DNA of 64,000 nucleotides from Xylocopa sonorina (lineage: Eukaryota; Arthropoda; Insecta; Hymenoptera; Apidae): positions 8,052,033 through 8,116,032 of the forward strand of contig NC_135194.1 of the NCBI RefSeq assembly GCF_050948175.1, written 5' to 3'. The translations under genes and the position numbers were made by a program. Within the stretch, counting starts at the first letter, position 1. Every line of letters begins with the position of its first letter. Of this stretch, positions 39,999 through 51,800 are shown in pieces. A model generated the notes under the pieces. That model was not told where the DNA came from. It saw only the letters and a list, made by a program, of their open reading frames with translations, and searched no databases.

Positions 39999-41007
39999 CA
40001 GAACCCTCTCCAGACTTCCGGCCGTCGATTTTCTATGCTGAATGAAAAATCACGCGGTCCTAGGCTTGAATACCAACCGCGGCGGGTACCGAGGCCGCGT
40101 AACAAACAGATGCCTCGCGATTTAGCATATCACGTTGCCAACGCCCGTTGTATACATGTATGCATAAAGGAGAGATTCGATTTCATCTGTGCCGGCTGAA
40201 AGATCGCTTTTGATGCCTCCGCGGAGGACGCGTGTGCGTTCGAAACACGCCCTGGGTTTCTTTTTCTGGTAGTCGCGCGCGATCCCTCGCGAGTCCCAGG
40301 GAATATACGACACTGCCACTGTGTCAGTGTCTTTCGAACGTTTTGCACGACTGTTTCGCTCGAAAATACACGGCTGGAATTATGTGAGTGATTTTAAAAA
40401 CGGCGCTGGCTTCTTTCGAGGTTGCTCTTGACATGTTTTATTCAGAACTCGAGGAAAGTATTGGAATTTCAAACTGGTTTACGTAATGGAATTTAATTAT
40501 ACGACGATAAATCCAGATATTACGTAGTATTACTTACTGGAGAGTTGGAAATAGTTCAAAGTAACAGCTAGGTTAGTTAGTTTAAGGGACAGCTAATTCA
40601 GTTCAATTTACTACCTAAAAATAAGCATACATCTAAGAAAATTCTACCCAGGATAACAGATATCGCTCGTAAAACTAAGTTCAATGAAATCGAACCAGAA
40701 ACGCAAGCATTCACCGCAATTCGAGGGCCAATATAAAATAAAAAGCAAAAATGACAGGCGTCGCGCTTCAAGACTTACGCTCGCGACAGCGCTCGTGCAG
40801 AACGGAAGGGTGGTGGGCTCCACCTGTTCGTCGAAGATAACCTTAAACTCTTTCCAATCCTATATCCCGTGACTTATGGAGCCGACACGAGACAGTATTA
40901 AGGCGAGTCGGAAGGTTGTGTCACCGGGTCCGAACGAGAAAGAGCAAGGACTCGTAAGCTGGGGGTGTTAGTTCGTAGCCTGGTCACGACGCGAGTAGAC
41001 GACGACG

Positions 41008-41028
41008 GAGGTGGTGGTGGTGGTGGTG
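41008..41028. repeat. (GGT)n microsatellite
   Basis: Six GGT units within a G-rich patch. It is open as poly-Gly on the plus strand and poly-Pro on the minus strand, but without splice or domain support. Confidence 0.9.
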
Positions 41029-43281
41029 ATACGGTTCGTAGGTGGTTCTCGCCACGCGGAAAGGTATGCGTCGGAATGGAGGAGGCGCGAGGAACGAGGC
41101 AGATGAGAGACTCGAGGGACTGCATTATGCATCCGAGAGTGGCTGGCTACCCTCGTCGTTCAGGCGTTGAACGCGTACCGTACGGTTCCGCCCGGGATAT
41201 TCGAGCTCCCTCGAATTTATGGAAGCTACCAGGGATCGTGGGGGGGCCTCGCTCCCCGTACGCCGTGTTTCCATTCTTTGATAATGAATAATTGCGACGT
41301 TTAACGTGCCGCGTGTGAATTTCGAAGCTTAGACGGGATTTAAAGGACCGCCGGGGCAGAGCGTCGCGACACCGTTCCGCGCCAGCGATTCGAATTCCCC
41401 GCGTCGACCAGGTTTAAGGGGGATTTCGCCTCCCGTCGGCTTTGACAGGACGCGGGTCCTTTATATCGCGCGAGATGCTCGGATTGCGTGCTGACTCCTT
41501 TCGAATTCCACGCAGAGTCGCGGTTCGAAAATGGTAATGCCTGAACAGCGCTCGAACTCGACGATAACCGTCTGGAGTATAGTTTCAGCTATTTTCGTTG
41601 GCACAAGCGATCAGTCGTACCTCTGGGAACGCATGCATCGCGTCGATGTGTGTCTTTCATCTCGCAAACTCGATGCACACGTTCGCCTTGTGCATACATT
41701 TACGCTCGATCCTGACCTGCTACTTAAATCGAGTCTATTGCCGATCGACAGGTCGCCAAAGAAGATGTCACCCCTGGGCGTGTTACGTAAGTCGAGGGGA
41801 GTAGAGAGAGGGATAGAGGGTGAAGAGAGAAGGACGATGACCCTCTGCGCGCAGTGGTGCGAAACTGCTCAAGGACATGTACAGGAACCGTCACAGTACC
41901 GTCGACGGATCCTGTCGATGCCACGGCCCGACAGGCTTAGCGCCAAAGCCCTGTGATTCGATTCGAACCGGCGACCCAGATCGCCTCCTGATATTTGCCA
42001 GACGATCCATGACAGATCCACCTTTGCTGGCACACTGACTTCCGGTCCGCCACGTTTTTACGCCTCCGCTTCCAGCATTCGTATAAATAAAGATGAAACT
42101 TCTGCTGGCCCGGCGAGAATCGGTATTGCTTTTTCCCATCCATTGCCGGCTCCTTTCCCCTGACCAGGTATTCGAGGTTCAGCGAGAGTTTACAGGAATT
42201 TTCGTCGGACTCGATGAATATTTGAACCACCTACACGAAGTACTCTGAATGGTTATACTTGGATACGATTTGTATAAGAAAATACCATAAATTGGAAGAA
42301 CACGGCCAATAAAAAATAAAATGTTCGTATTCTGACACTTTCCATCTTCAGGTTACGACGTCCTAACGTCAGATGTCGATAAAAAAAAAACTTCTTTAAC
42401 AAACGCATCTGTTCGAACGTTAAATGAAAACAATACGCGGCAGAAAAGTTCCTTTGAAATCGCTTTTTCGCGTATATCCTCCCCGCGGGCGAGAGGGCAG
42501 AGGAGCAAAAAGGAAATTGCGCAATACATCGATTCGACCGTTTATCGTGGAAACTACGCTTTCACGCCGAGTGCAGGCGAACTATAAAAATAGTTCTGCC
42601 GGCGCGGCCAGTGATTTGTCTCGCGTACGGTTCGCCACTTTTCACCTGCCATCGATTTCGTTCGCTGCTTCTGTGCCCGATCGCGACCCTTCCCTCTTAT
42701 TTTAGTTTTATAGTCGGTCTACCGCAGTTGCAGCTGCGTAACGCTCGGCCCCAGAGCGAGCGGAGGGGCCGCGCGTATCGAGAACTGCATTACTTTGATT
42801 TATATTTTATTTATTACCGCGTCGTGCGCCGCGCGATGACGTACCGGGTCAATATTAACTGGACGCGGATACATCTGGGTGCAACTTTTTAACTGCGATT
42901 TTAACAGTCTCGAATTTTACAGAAACGAGCGCTCGCGTTACCGTTGGAGTTTCGCTGCGAAATTTAGGTGCTTGTTATCCGTACGAAATTGGGGATTTTG
43001 TTTGAGGAAATAAATTGTCTGGATTCAGAGAATGTTGTCCTAATACTGCTTAAAAGATCGAATAGTAATTTTGCTTGACGCGTTAAACTTTCACTCGATG
43101 ACACGTTGAATCATTTACTTTTTAACGACCTCCACCAATGAGAAGATTAACTATTCTAATTCATCGCGTGTCCTTCACTGTCTCATTTCTAACTTTTTCC
43201 ACATTTTCGTTCATTTTTCACTGCTGAACGTCGCGTTAGGAAGAGAATAGTGGCGCACGTGTGGCGATTTCAAGCGATTAT

Positions 43282-43343
43282 CCAGCGGATTAATTGTCAC
43301 CCGCTGGGAAGAGAGATTGGCAGATGTCCTGCGAAAGGACATC
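43282..43343. repeat. Two consecutive hairpins
   Basis: Hairpin 1 is CCAGCGG (43282-43288) with CCGCTGG (43301-43307). Hairpin 2 is GATGTCCT (43323-43330) with AGGACATC (43336-43343) around a GCGAA loop. Both stems are perfect and only 15 bases apart. No poly-T terminator follows and no known RNA family is recognised. Confidence 0.5.
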
Positions 43344-44770
43344 GTCATAGGATTGCACGCGAATTTTCTCTACCGTGACGTATGGAGATTTAAGTCGCTA
43401 ATGTCAATTCGAGAATGTAGTCGAGCGTCAATTAATCGAATGCCTTGAACGGTGGACGGAATTGCAAGCGAATAGCTTTTGGACTTCGTATACCTTGAGG
43501 TTCTTCAATAAACATTTGATGTTTCATGAAACAACATCGATTGCTGTTCTATAGCCGTATATATAGACGATTCTATCGTATTGAAACGGTACAAGCTGTT
43601 CAGTAAGATCTGAAATGGTCTGCTTCGATGGAAAATGGCAAAGTCTGATCAACGGTTGACTCGTACTACTTATCGCAGTTTTTCACACTTTACGCTGCGA
43701 ATATGATTAATTTCATACATTTAATCCTCATATATTCCTGTTTTATGTTCTTTGCTTCCTTATCGATATGTCTGAGATTAAAATTGATCAAAATTCCATA
43801 GTCCTATCGCATTAATTTAGTTTATAAACTTGCAGAGTGTTCTAACAGAGAAATTCTAACAGGAATGTTATACAAATTTAATTTTAGATTCCTCCTACAG
43901 TTTCGTTCTTCCCTCTTCTACCTCGATCTTCGAAAGACTCTCAGCTGAAGATAATCTCGAAATTCCACGCTGCAACCTTATTAATTTTCGTAACTTCCAA
44001 AATGAACTATGAAAGTTCTCAAGATGGTACAATAAAGATTTACAATATCAGATCACAACACGAATATCTTTCAAAATTACCTATTCATAAACTCAGAACA
44101 CTCGCCAAGAGATCGCGTGACCCAAATCCCATCGAGTCTCATCGATTCACTCGTTTTACAGCCACGAACTTTCCAATCGATCCATCCGCTGTTCGAAGCC
44201 TCAGCAGCTTCTTTAGAACTCAGTAAATAATTTTTGGCGAAGAACTTCGTCTCGCAAGACGACGCCTGCTGGTTATTTCGTTCGCGAAGGAGCGCCCTTC
44301 AGCGCCAGGCGAAAGTGGCGCTAATTTCCCGTCGACTTTGTGCCGTGCTCTCTCCCCGCTCGAGATTTACAACGGCGCGCGGCGAGCTGCACGGCCGTGG
44401 TAAAACAGAGCGGAGGGCAGCCTCTTAAAGTAGTTGCGGAATTCAATTTTGAGAATTAAATTTAAGCCCCACTTTCAACTATATCGCGGCGCAATAAACC
44501 TCGACTATAATATACCGCGACGGTAACGGGCAGATAGAGAGGGCCTGCCAGTATCGCGTGCACAGGGCTCTCTAAACATTTTCATAAACTCGAAGCAGAT
44601 TTTCCGTCTGGCGAAGAAACGACGCTACTGACGGGTCCTTCTTTATTTAAGGTGATCGATGATAGCATCTTTTGCTGCGCGAGAGTATCTCTATAGTACG
44701 TGCATTTTTCAATCAAACGTTTGTTGAACAGATTCTACACTTCGTTTTAATCTTCCTTTTTCGTTGCCTT
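43344..44770. other. Non-coding
   Basis: AT-rich left flank of the hammerhead locus; no further element copy is seen. Confidence 0.5.
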
Positions 44771-44837
44771 TGTATATAGATTTACGAAATCCAGTTTCAG
44801 CCAGTTTAAACGATCCAACGTTAAATATGGTTGCTAT

Positions 44838-45125
44838 GAATACGTGGTGGCCTTTCGACACTCGCCATTAGAGGGACAGCACTGTTTACACTTTCCTGAA
44901 AGTACCCGATGACCAATCCTTTCCAATATATAGAAGTTCTGACCTGTCCCTGATATCTCAGCGTCCAAGGCAGGGTTTGCTAGGTAGCCTTACTGATGAG
45001 TCCACTAGCAGGCCCAGGACGAAACGTTCTTCCCCTCTCTTTGCCTTCCTTCATTCTATAGCTAACCGAAGCAACGCCGCTTCAAATATATATAAAAATA
45101 ATATTATAAGAATAAATTAATATTA
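44838..45125 (+). mobile_element. Short interspersed element carrying a hammerhead ribozyme (occupied site)
   Basis: The boundaries come from comparing the two units of the flanking tandem duplication. Unit 1 reads GGTTGCTAT, then about 288 extra bases, then AAAAAAATTGATGAC; unit 2 reads GGTTGCTATTAAAAAATTG without the extra DNA. The insert begins GAATACGTGGTGGCC, contains CGCCATTAGAGG near its 5' end, a hammerhead ribozyme in the middle, a pyrimidine-rich stretch after it, and an A/T-only tail from about 45085. It has no open frame of useful length, no obvious pol III A or B box and no long terminal repeats, so it must be non-autonomous. About 225 bases of it match an inverted copy at 28887-29115. 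Class is uncertain: a SINE-like or retrozyme-like element mobilised by a retroelement is the best guess, because hammerheads are known in such elements and in Penelope-like elements. Confidence 0.65.
44960..45028 (+). ncRNA. Hammerhead ribozyme, type III topology
   Basis: All invariant core bases are present in order. Stem III is 44960-44964 with 45024-45028 (A-U, G-U, C-G, G-C, U-A). The cleavage triplet GTC is 44963-44965, with scission expected after C44965. Stem I pairs 44967-44971 (AAGGC) with 44987-44991 (GCCTT). CTGATGA is 44993-44999. Stem II pairs 45000-45003 (GTCC) with 45017-45020 (GGAC), and GAAA is 45021-45024. The only flaw is a C-A opposition at 44966/44992; the second element copy has T at that position, which restores the pair. 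Loops I (15 nt) and II (13 nt) contain TGCTAG and CTAGCA, which are perfectly complementary and could form the loop-loop contact natural hammerheads need. The RNA would self-cleave in cis, giving a 2',3'-cyclic phosphate and a 5'-hydroxyl. Structure is read by eye; activity is inferred. Confidence 0.75.
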
Positions 45126-45240
45126 TAAAAAAATTGATGACAGCGAATAAATGTATATAGATTTACGAAATCCAGTTCCAGCGAGTTTAAACGATCCAAC
45201 GTTAAATGGTTGCTATTAAAAAATTGATGACAACGAAGAA

Positions 45241-48200
45241 ATCTTGTAAAAGAACCTCGAGAGAGATCAAATATTTGACGAATCCAGGGAGATCAGTTGC
45301 GAACGAGATCCAGAACCAACCCCAGAACCGAGAACAAAGCTAGCCTCGGGATCGAGGTGGTAAAACCGCCTCCGAGTCGAACACGGTGATCCTTTTTTGA
45401 AAACAAATCGTTTGATCGCACGGCTCACCAGCGAGCCTTAAATTTCCGGTGTCATCGAGGATTCGGGCGGTCTGTAAATCACCCTCTCGCGAGCGGATAG
45501 AAAAATTCCTGGACGACTCGCGCTCGTGTTTCCAAAGGGTGGATTCTCACAGAGACGCGTCCACCCATTTCTCCATCCTCGCGTCTCGCGTCGTTTTCTC
45601 TTAACACGCGAGGAACCGCGCCGTATATCAGCGGATACCCGTCGCGACGATCGCGTTTCCGATTTCTCCGCGATATTCCGTCCTCGCGACGAATCCCACG
45701 CGGTCCTTCGAGCTAAAGTTTCGCTCGTTCGATCGTTTCGCCACGAGCTGAGCTTCGTGGCGTACGCGAGATTCACGGTTTAAAAGTTTCGTTTATTCTG
45801 TTAACATTTGGATTGGAATCTAGTTGCGCAGCTCCTCTGCGACTACGCGTAGCTGGTTACTGTTCGAGGGTGGCGGCTGTTTTCGTTCGAAACAGCATCT
45901 TGTCGTTTCAGGTAAAACGTATTTAATTTTTGGGATCGAAGCAGTAAATGGATCTACTTCTTGATCGGAATTTTGGACAATTTTACTTGGCAAATATTCG
46001 CTTGTTAACAGTGAATGGTCAGTATTGGGTTGCGAGGTATCTCGACGGAAATGAGGGAAGGATTAAAAGCGGCTTACTAAAGCTTCGGAACTTGGAGCAT
46101 TCATCGGTGAAATGAAAAGTTGAGCGAAGTTCAATGGCCGCGCTCGGCAGGCTCATCGTGAAAGCAGCGGTTCCCGGTCTAAATTTTGCGATATCAGTGA
46201 CCCCAACAGATGTTCTTTAATGCCCCAATATATTCCCAGCATTGTCCGAAACTTTCCCTTGTTAGATCGATTCCAGCGTTCTCTCGACCCATTTGAATCG
46301 TCAACGATTCGCCAGGAACTTGGAGTCGGCCTGCGCGCAGCCTTCTTCCATTATTCGCTCGAGAGGACGCGTGCAATTACGACTGGTCGAAAATTCGGAC
46401 ATAATTCGACGGTGAATTGATTCCTCAAACCAGTGTCTTACAAATAAAATTCTCTTCGCAACTACAGCATTCATTTTTCAGCACGCGAGTTAACCATCTC
46501 GAGTTTCAATAAGTAAACAAAATAGCAATTAGTGGCTGCAATTGTTTCATTCTGTTCAATACGATCCTAATAATCAGATATCAGATCTATTGGCCCATGT
46601 GACCTACATAAACGAGAAGCTTAGATATTCCACGACGTAGCGAGCTGCTCAATCGATTCGAAATGGACACGTAGCCCTTTCGCAGGCACAGGATAACGTC
46701 GAATTTGTTTTTGTTAACGCGCATTATGCCAGTCAGAGGACGATCCCTTTGAAGATCAGTCGCTAATTCAAACCTATTTGCAACGCGGCAATTCTCCTGG
46801 TATTATATCGTCGTTTAGCCCCCGTGATGCTAGCTGATCCATTTAAGACCGACTTCCAGCGCGTTGGTAACAGCCAGGACGAGAATTAGACAGTGAACTG
46901 TGTCACATTACGTAACAGTCGATTACTCGACGACGACGTTTTCTTAAGCGATACGTAGACCGCTGTTGTGTATCTTTCTCGACGCTGAATCGCGTCGCGC
47001 GATTTTCTGACAATCAGCTTCCTGTTGCGACGTTGCGTCTAAGCCTCCGCGTCGTTTGCGGATCCTGCGATGCTCGATTATGAGCGATTCGACGTGGGAA
47101 CGCGAATTAGCATCGCGCTTAGATTTTCAGCTTCACTTGCGGAGGATTAAGTTGGTATTGTTTGAAACTTGATGAAGTGCTCTTGGTGCGTTCGCGTTTC
47201 TGCGCCAGTGTATCCTGCTCGATTGTGCTCAGACGGTGGAATCGATGTAATTAGGGGACTGGTGCAATTACTGCGATTATTGCTGTTCGACTGTTGCTGA
47301 GATACACTTTGTATTAGCGTAAAAAACTATGGAGACAAGGGTGTTTTAGATTTGATTGTGGCGACCACCGTAGTCGCTTTTGCATCCCCTTCGAAGCGAA
47401 AAGATTGGAGACCTTAAATATATGTTTGACTCCAAACTTTCGTTTCGTTTTCGAGGGTTAAAGACGTTTTTCGCAAACGTATCCCCTCTTTCTCAACACT
47501 GAAATGAGAGGATGAGAATAGACGTAATGCGAGAGAAAGGAGCCCTCAAAAAGTTAGTTAAGATTTGATCAGTATAGCGTTTAGACTTAGAGTGAGCATA
47601 GAGTTTAAGTTTGTTATCTATTAAAATAAATTATTTGTTTTCCTATTCCGGACAATCATTCTTCAACTTCACCCACGTAGGTTTCCCAAATGATAAACAT
47701 TGATTCGTTAACACTCGTATTTCGTTTAAAATTTGGAGTTTGGAAAGCGCAGGTATGTGTACACTGTTAATTTCATTGTATACAGAGTTTTGTATTATAG
47801 AGACAGATTTCTAATTGTCTTTCAAATTGAAAACGTTCGATTATCCATGCGTAAAAATTCCACGGGACGCGTTTAACCCCTCAGAAAGCGGTACGTGTTG
47901 CTGGGAAGATTGAAAGGTCGAGCTATACGCAATCTCTGCGAGGCAGGAACTCCGTTTCGCCTCGAGACACTGCATCGCAATTTCCTCCGTGAATTTCCAG
48001 CGGCGCGTTCCTTTTTAAACACTTCGTCGAGGGAAATTTATGAATTTACGTAATGCTTTCTCGTAGACGACGATTGGTCGCGAGCTAACCCGCTCCTCTG
48101 CCTCGTTCGCGCCCCTTCGTCCCGCGTTCGTGCTACCCTTTCCTGTTTTTCCGCGCCCCTTAACCCGGCCGCGAGGAAATTGATCTCGCTGGAACACACC

Positions 48201-48499
48201 GGAAAAAAACGCGAAACGGACGCTGTTGAACAAAAGCATACCCTGGTATGCTCCTTTTTGTCAGCCATTGTGATAGTGAAGTCGTCGAGCAAAGAGAGAA
48301 AGGTGCACGCTGATTTATTCGCGTTTATAGAATACGCACACGCGAACCTGTATTTCATGAGAAAGTAAACGAACAATTGGTAACGTTTCGCGAATTGTTT
48401 AAACAAGTCGAATTTTTTCAAATCTGCAAAAACGAATCGCGATATTCATAAATCTACACGGTTTCGAGATAGATGTAAGCTAGCGAGTCTTCTGAATTT
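45241..48499. other. Non-coding
   Basis: Reciprocal frames at 45.44-45.78 kb fall in one GC-rich patch. An acceptor-like CTTGTCGTTTCAG meets GTAAAA at 45912 but the donor is weak. Confidence 0.45.
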
Positions 48500-48829
48500 G
48501 TTTTGTTTTCTGAATTAATTTGAAATCAATATAAATTAGCTTGTATCGATAGAATATACTTTCTTGTAGTAATTCTTTCTTTGTAGCTGTAGAATTTTTC
48601 GAATTAATTCGAAGCAGAGATTCACTGGAATTCTTGGGGATTGATCAATGGAGGATTCAATTTTGTTTTGTTTTCTGAATTAATTTGAAATCAATATAAA
48701 CCAGCTTGTATCGATAGAATATACTTTCTTGTAGTAATTCTTTCTTTGTAACTGTAGAATTTTTCGAATTAATTCGAAGCAGAGATTCACTGGAATTCTG
48801 GGGGGTTGATCAATGGAGGATTCAATTTA
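48500..48829 (+). repeat. Two-copy tandem duplication, period 165 bp, recent
   Basis: Copies are about 48500-48664 and 48665-48829. Each runs from GTTTTGTTTTCTGAATTAA through CTTGTATCGATAG and TTTTTCGAATTAATTCGAAG to GATCAATGGAGGATTCAATT. I count only about five to seven differences, so identity is about 96-97%. Further diverged echoes of GGAATTCTGGGG follow at about 48951-48962. Confidence 0.85.
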
Positions 48830-51800
48830 ACTTCCGACAAATTGACTTGTAGCGTGCCTAAGTCCGAAAAGTTCCCGGGAAGTTTCGAAAATTGATTAAC
48901 GACAAAGTCTATTGGAATACTTGGAAATCAGTTTCCAGCGCGATCTACCGGAATTCTGGGGCGCATTTTGTCGGAATACCGGAGACTGCTTTCCGGCGAA
49001 GTCCTTCGACAACTCGACAATTTCCGTGATAAAGTCTATCGAGATCTTAGAGGACACCAATCCTGGGACGAGATTCAGTATAGAAAAACGACTTTCGACG
49101 ATGTTTACAAAAATTGCTGCCAACGTTTGCCCGTTAAAACGTTCCAGTTTCGACAGACGCGCGTTTTTTGAGCAACTCGCTCACGCACGTACGCTGCAAT
49201 AATCGTCAGTCGTTCGTTACGCGATGTGGAATTTTCGCGGGCAGCGAGATATTCGGCGATAAAGAAATTTCCGAGTCGGTGGAACGCTCGTAACCGGCGC
49301 GCACACTTAATTCACGCGGCAACGCTCGCGATACTCGTTCCTTCGTCGAGGGCTGCTTCTCGCGCGCCGCTGCTAAATTGGTTACAACGAGCCAGAAGTG
49401 GCCTGAATCGGCTCGTTTCATTAAACTGAAAGCAACGGGCTGATTCGCGCCACGCAGGTGGCCCAATTAAAAGAAACGAAGCCAGTTTATGAACGTTCCC
49501 AGGGCTCGAGCCGGGCAGCGGGGCGGCGTTTAATTTCGAACGAGCCGTTCCGCGGAGGCGAAATTCCGAATTTCCCGACGAGTTTCACTCTTCAACGCTC
49601 GCTCTGTCTCCCTTTACCTCGGTTTTTTTTTCTTCTTCTCTCAACTACCAACTGCAGCGTGGAAAGGACACGATGTTGATTTTTCATGCGAGCACTATTC
49701 AACGTGACTTCCTTTCCCTCTTGTCCATCCAATGGAAACCGGTTGTTCCGGTTTCCTAACTACGTGGGATTGAAACATGCGTTCCTCTAACTGTGAGCGC
49801 GATACTTTTCGTCTGAATGATTCTTGCCAATCGAGCTATCGATCAGAGCTTCAGATTTACAATACGAAGAGCAGGCAAGCAAATCGATGAATTATTATCA
49901 AAAATCTTGATCAACTTTTTCTTGCGAAACACAAAGTGTAAGAGTCGAGAAAAGGAGTTTCGAAAGAACGCATGGAGAAAAGGTGAGTTAGAGAGTGATG
50001 GAGGGAGAGAGGAAAAAGAAACGGGGTCGTTCGGTGTTTCGTTTCGCTTTTAATAAAGCTGACGCGAAATTGTTCGCATCACGCGTTTACGGTTTCATTT
50101 TGCCGTTTCGCGTGCGCTGTAACGGCTGACGCGGTGAACGTTCCATGGCGGAGAGGGTGGTGCACGCGTGCACAGTGGGCACCGTGAATTTTTCCTCGGT
50201 TCTGGGGACGCGGGAATGAGTAATGCCACGGTGTAAACAATCTTTGGGGCGCCTGCCTAATTGCGACTTCCTCTGTTTGATACTCGTTACTAAACGAAAG
50301 AAATTCAACTTTTCAATGACCATGCAGTGGGTCCTTCGTTTCGTGAGTCGTTGCGATTTTTCGCGAGGCACACTTTCTGCTACCCCCGTCTTATTTTCGC
50401 CATCCTTTGCGCTAGTTTCTCTCTCGCGTCTATTCGCATTCTTTCAACTAGTTCAATCGATTCGCCTTTGTTTTCTCATTTTTAATTCTTTGGAAAATGT
50501 TTCTGCAACATGTAGTATTATTTTGATGGATCGAAGAGTATATATTCTGATTGAATACACTAAATGGAACGCAATAAGAAAAATGTACACTTGTCAATGT
50601 TTTTTCCACGTAACACGTGATTTTATGTTAGCTTTTAGGTTAGAAGAGGAGAGGAGATCGTTCGAGAATCTCGACTCTGTTTTCTCGATAGCAACAATAG
50701 TCTCCTCAGTGAACGTCGTTTAATGAATATCAAATGGCGCGTGTAATGCGGAACATTGTCAACAGAACGTAACACTATCGGGGACATTGCAAAAGAGAGG
50801 GGGATAGCGTTTTATCATTCAAACGTAAGGCGAACATGCTCAGAATTCCATTCGAGTGCCCGTCGTTTCGCATAGCCGAGCATCCCTTCGATGCAAAGAA
50901 GTCGTGAGAATATTTAAAATAGCTGGAATTCTAGCACGTGCTTGCATCGACACAAAGGAAATGTGGTAATGGTAGAAATTTATTCTTTGAAGTTCGTTCG
51001 GGGCTATATCAGGTGACGTGAAAAAAGGGGGAAACGTGCTTACAGCTTGGAGAGTGTACTGGCGTTCGTAAACATCCCTTGTGTATTCCTCATCAATTTC
51101 GATATCATAATATTGATACTATTTTACTGGAATATACAATTACCTATGTATTTGCGGGAAATTGAAATACACACAACAAAAACAGAACAGAGAAGCTCAC
51201 TCATAATAAAAGAAAGAGTTCTATTTCACTGGCATACTGAACGCTGTATAACGAACGAGTATCTCGAAACTTGTTGCTAACATTCTCCTCAGATCCTTTC
51301 TATTTGTTCTCCATCCCTAATCCACAACAAAGAGACACGTACCATACCCGCGCTCTGATTTCAATTTGTTTTAGAAGTCTCGCGAGAACACGCTTCGCCG
51401 ACAGTCAGTAGTACAAGTAAATAGTTGGTCAGACGATGAAGTAAATTGTTTTCCTAAGACCAGTTGACTCTGGTTCGTTTAATTTAAAGTGTACACTGCG
51501 CTACAGGTTTGGCGACAAGTGTACTTTACAGTTGTCATCAAGTAATAGTAAACAACAATTAGTTGTTAATTTTGTTAATGATATTTGTGAAACGTGGCAA
51601 TTTTTATTTTTAACCAACGTGTAATTCTTCTGTGATTTTTTCATTTTTGATTTAATAGACAACACACGCATAAATTCAGTCCTGTAGAATTCAGATTGTC
51701 AAAGAAATGTATTGTTTGGCTGGCAAGAAGGGAAAACGGCACGACTATTTCAGCCAGTGGTACAATCTTCGAATATCTTCTGTCATTACTACCCTCGCAG

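Larger units (their letters stand above)
37990..43281. other. Non-coding
   Basis: CpG-rich at 38.7-39.3 and 40.9-42.1 kb. A TTCGAAT motif at 41954-41966 superficially resembles a tRNA T-loop, but no T-stem closes. Confidence 0.45.
44771..45240 (+). repeat. Small tandem duplication interrupted in unit 1 by the hammerhead element
   Basis: Unit 1 is 44771-44837 plus 45126-45151, and unit 2 is 45152-45240. Both begin TGTATATAGATTTACG, share CGATCCAACGTTAAAT and GGTTGCTAT, and end in ATTGATGACARCGAAKAAAT. The first 67 bases differ by about two substitutions and one 2-base indel. The unit is about 90 bp; the near identity implies a recent duplication. Confidence 0.75.

Noticed and set aside
41948..41980. 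tRNA-like TTCGAAT T-loop on the minus strand
   Set aside because: The 3' side does not pair with GCCGG, and there is no anticodon arm or A box.
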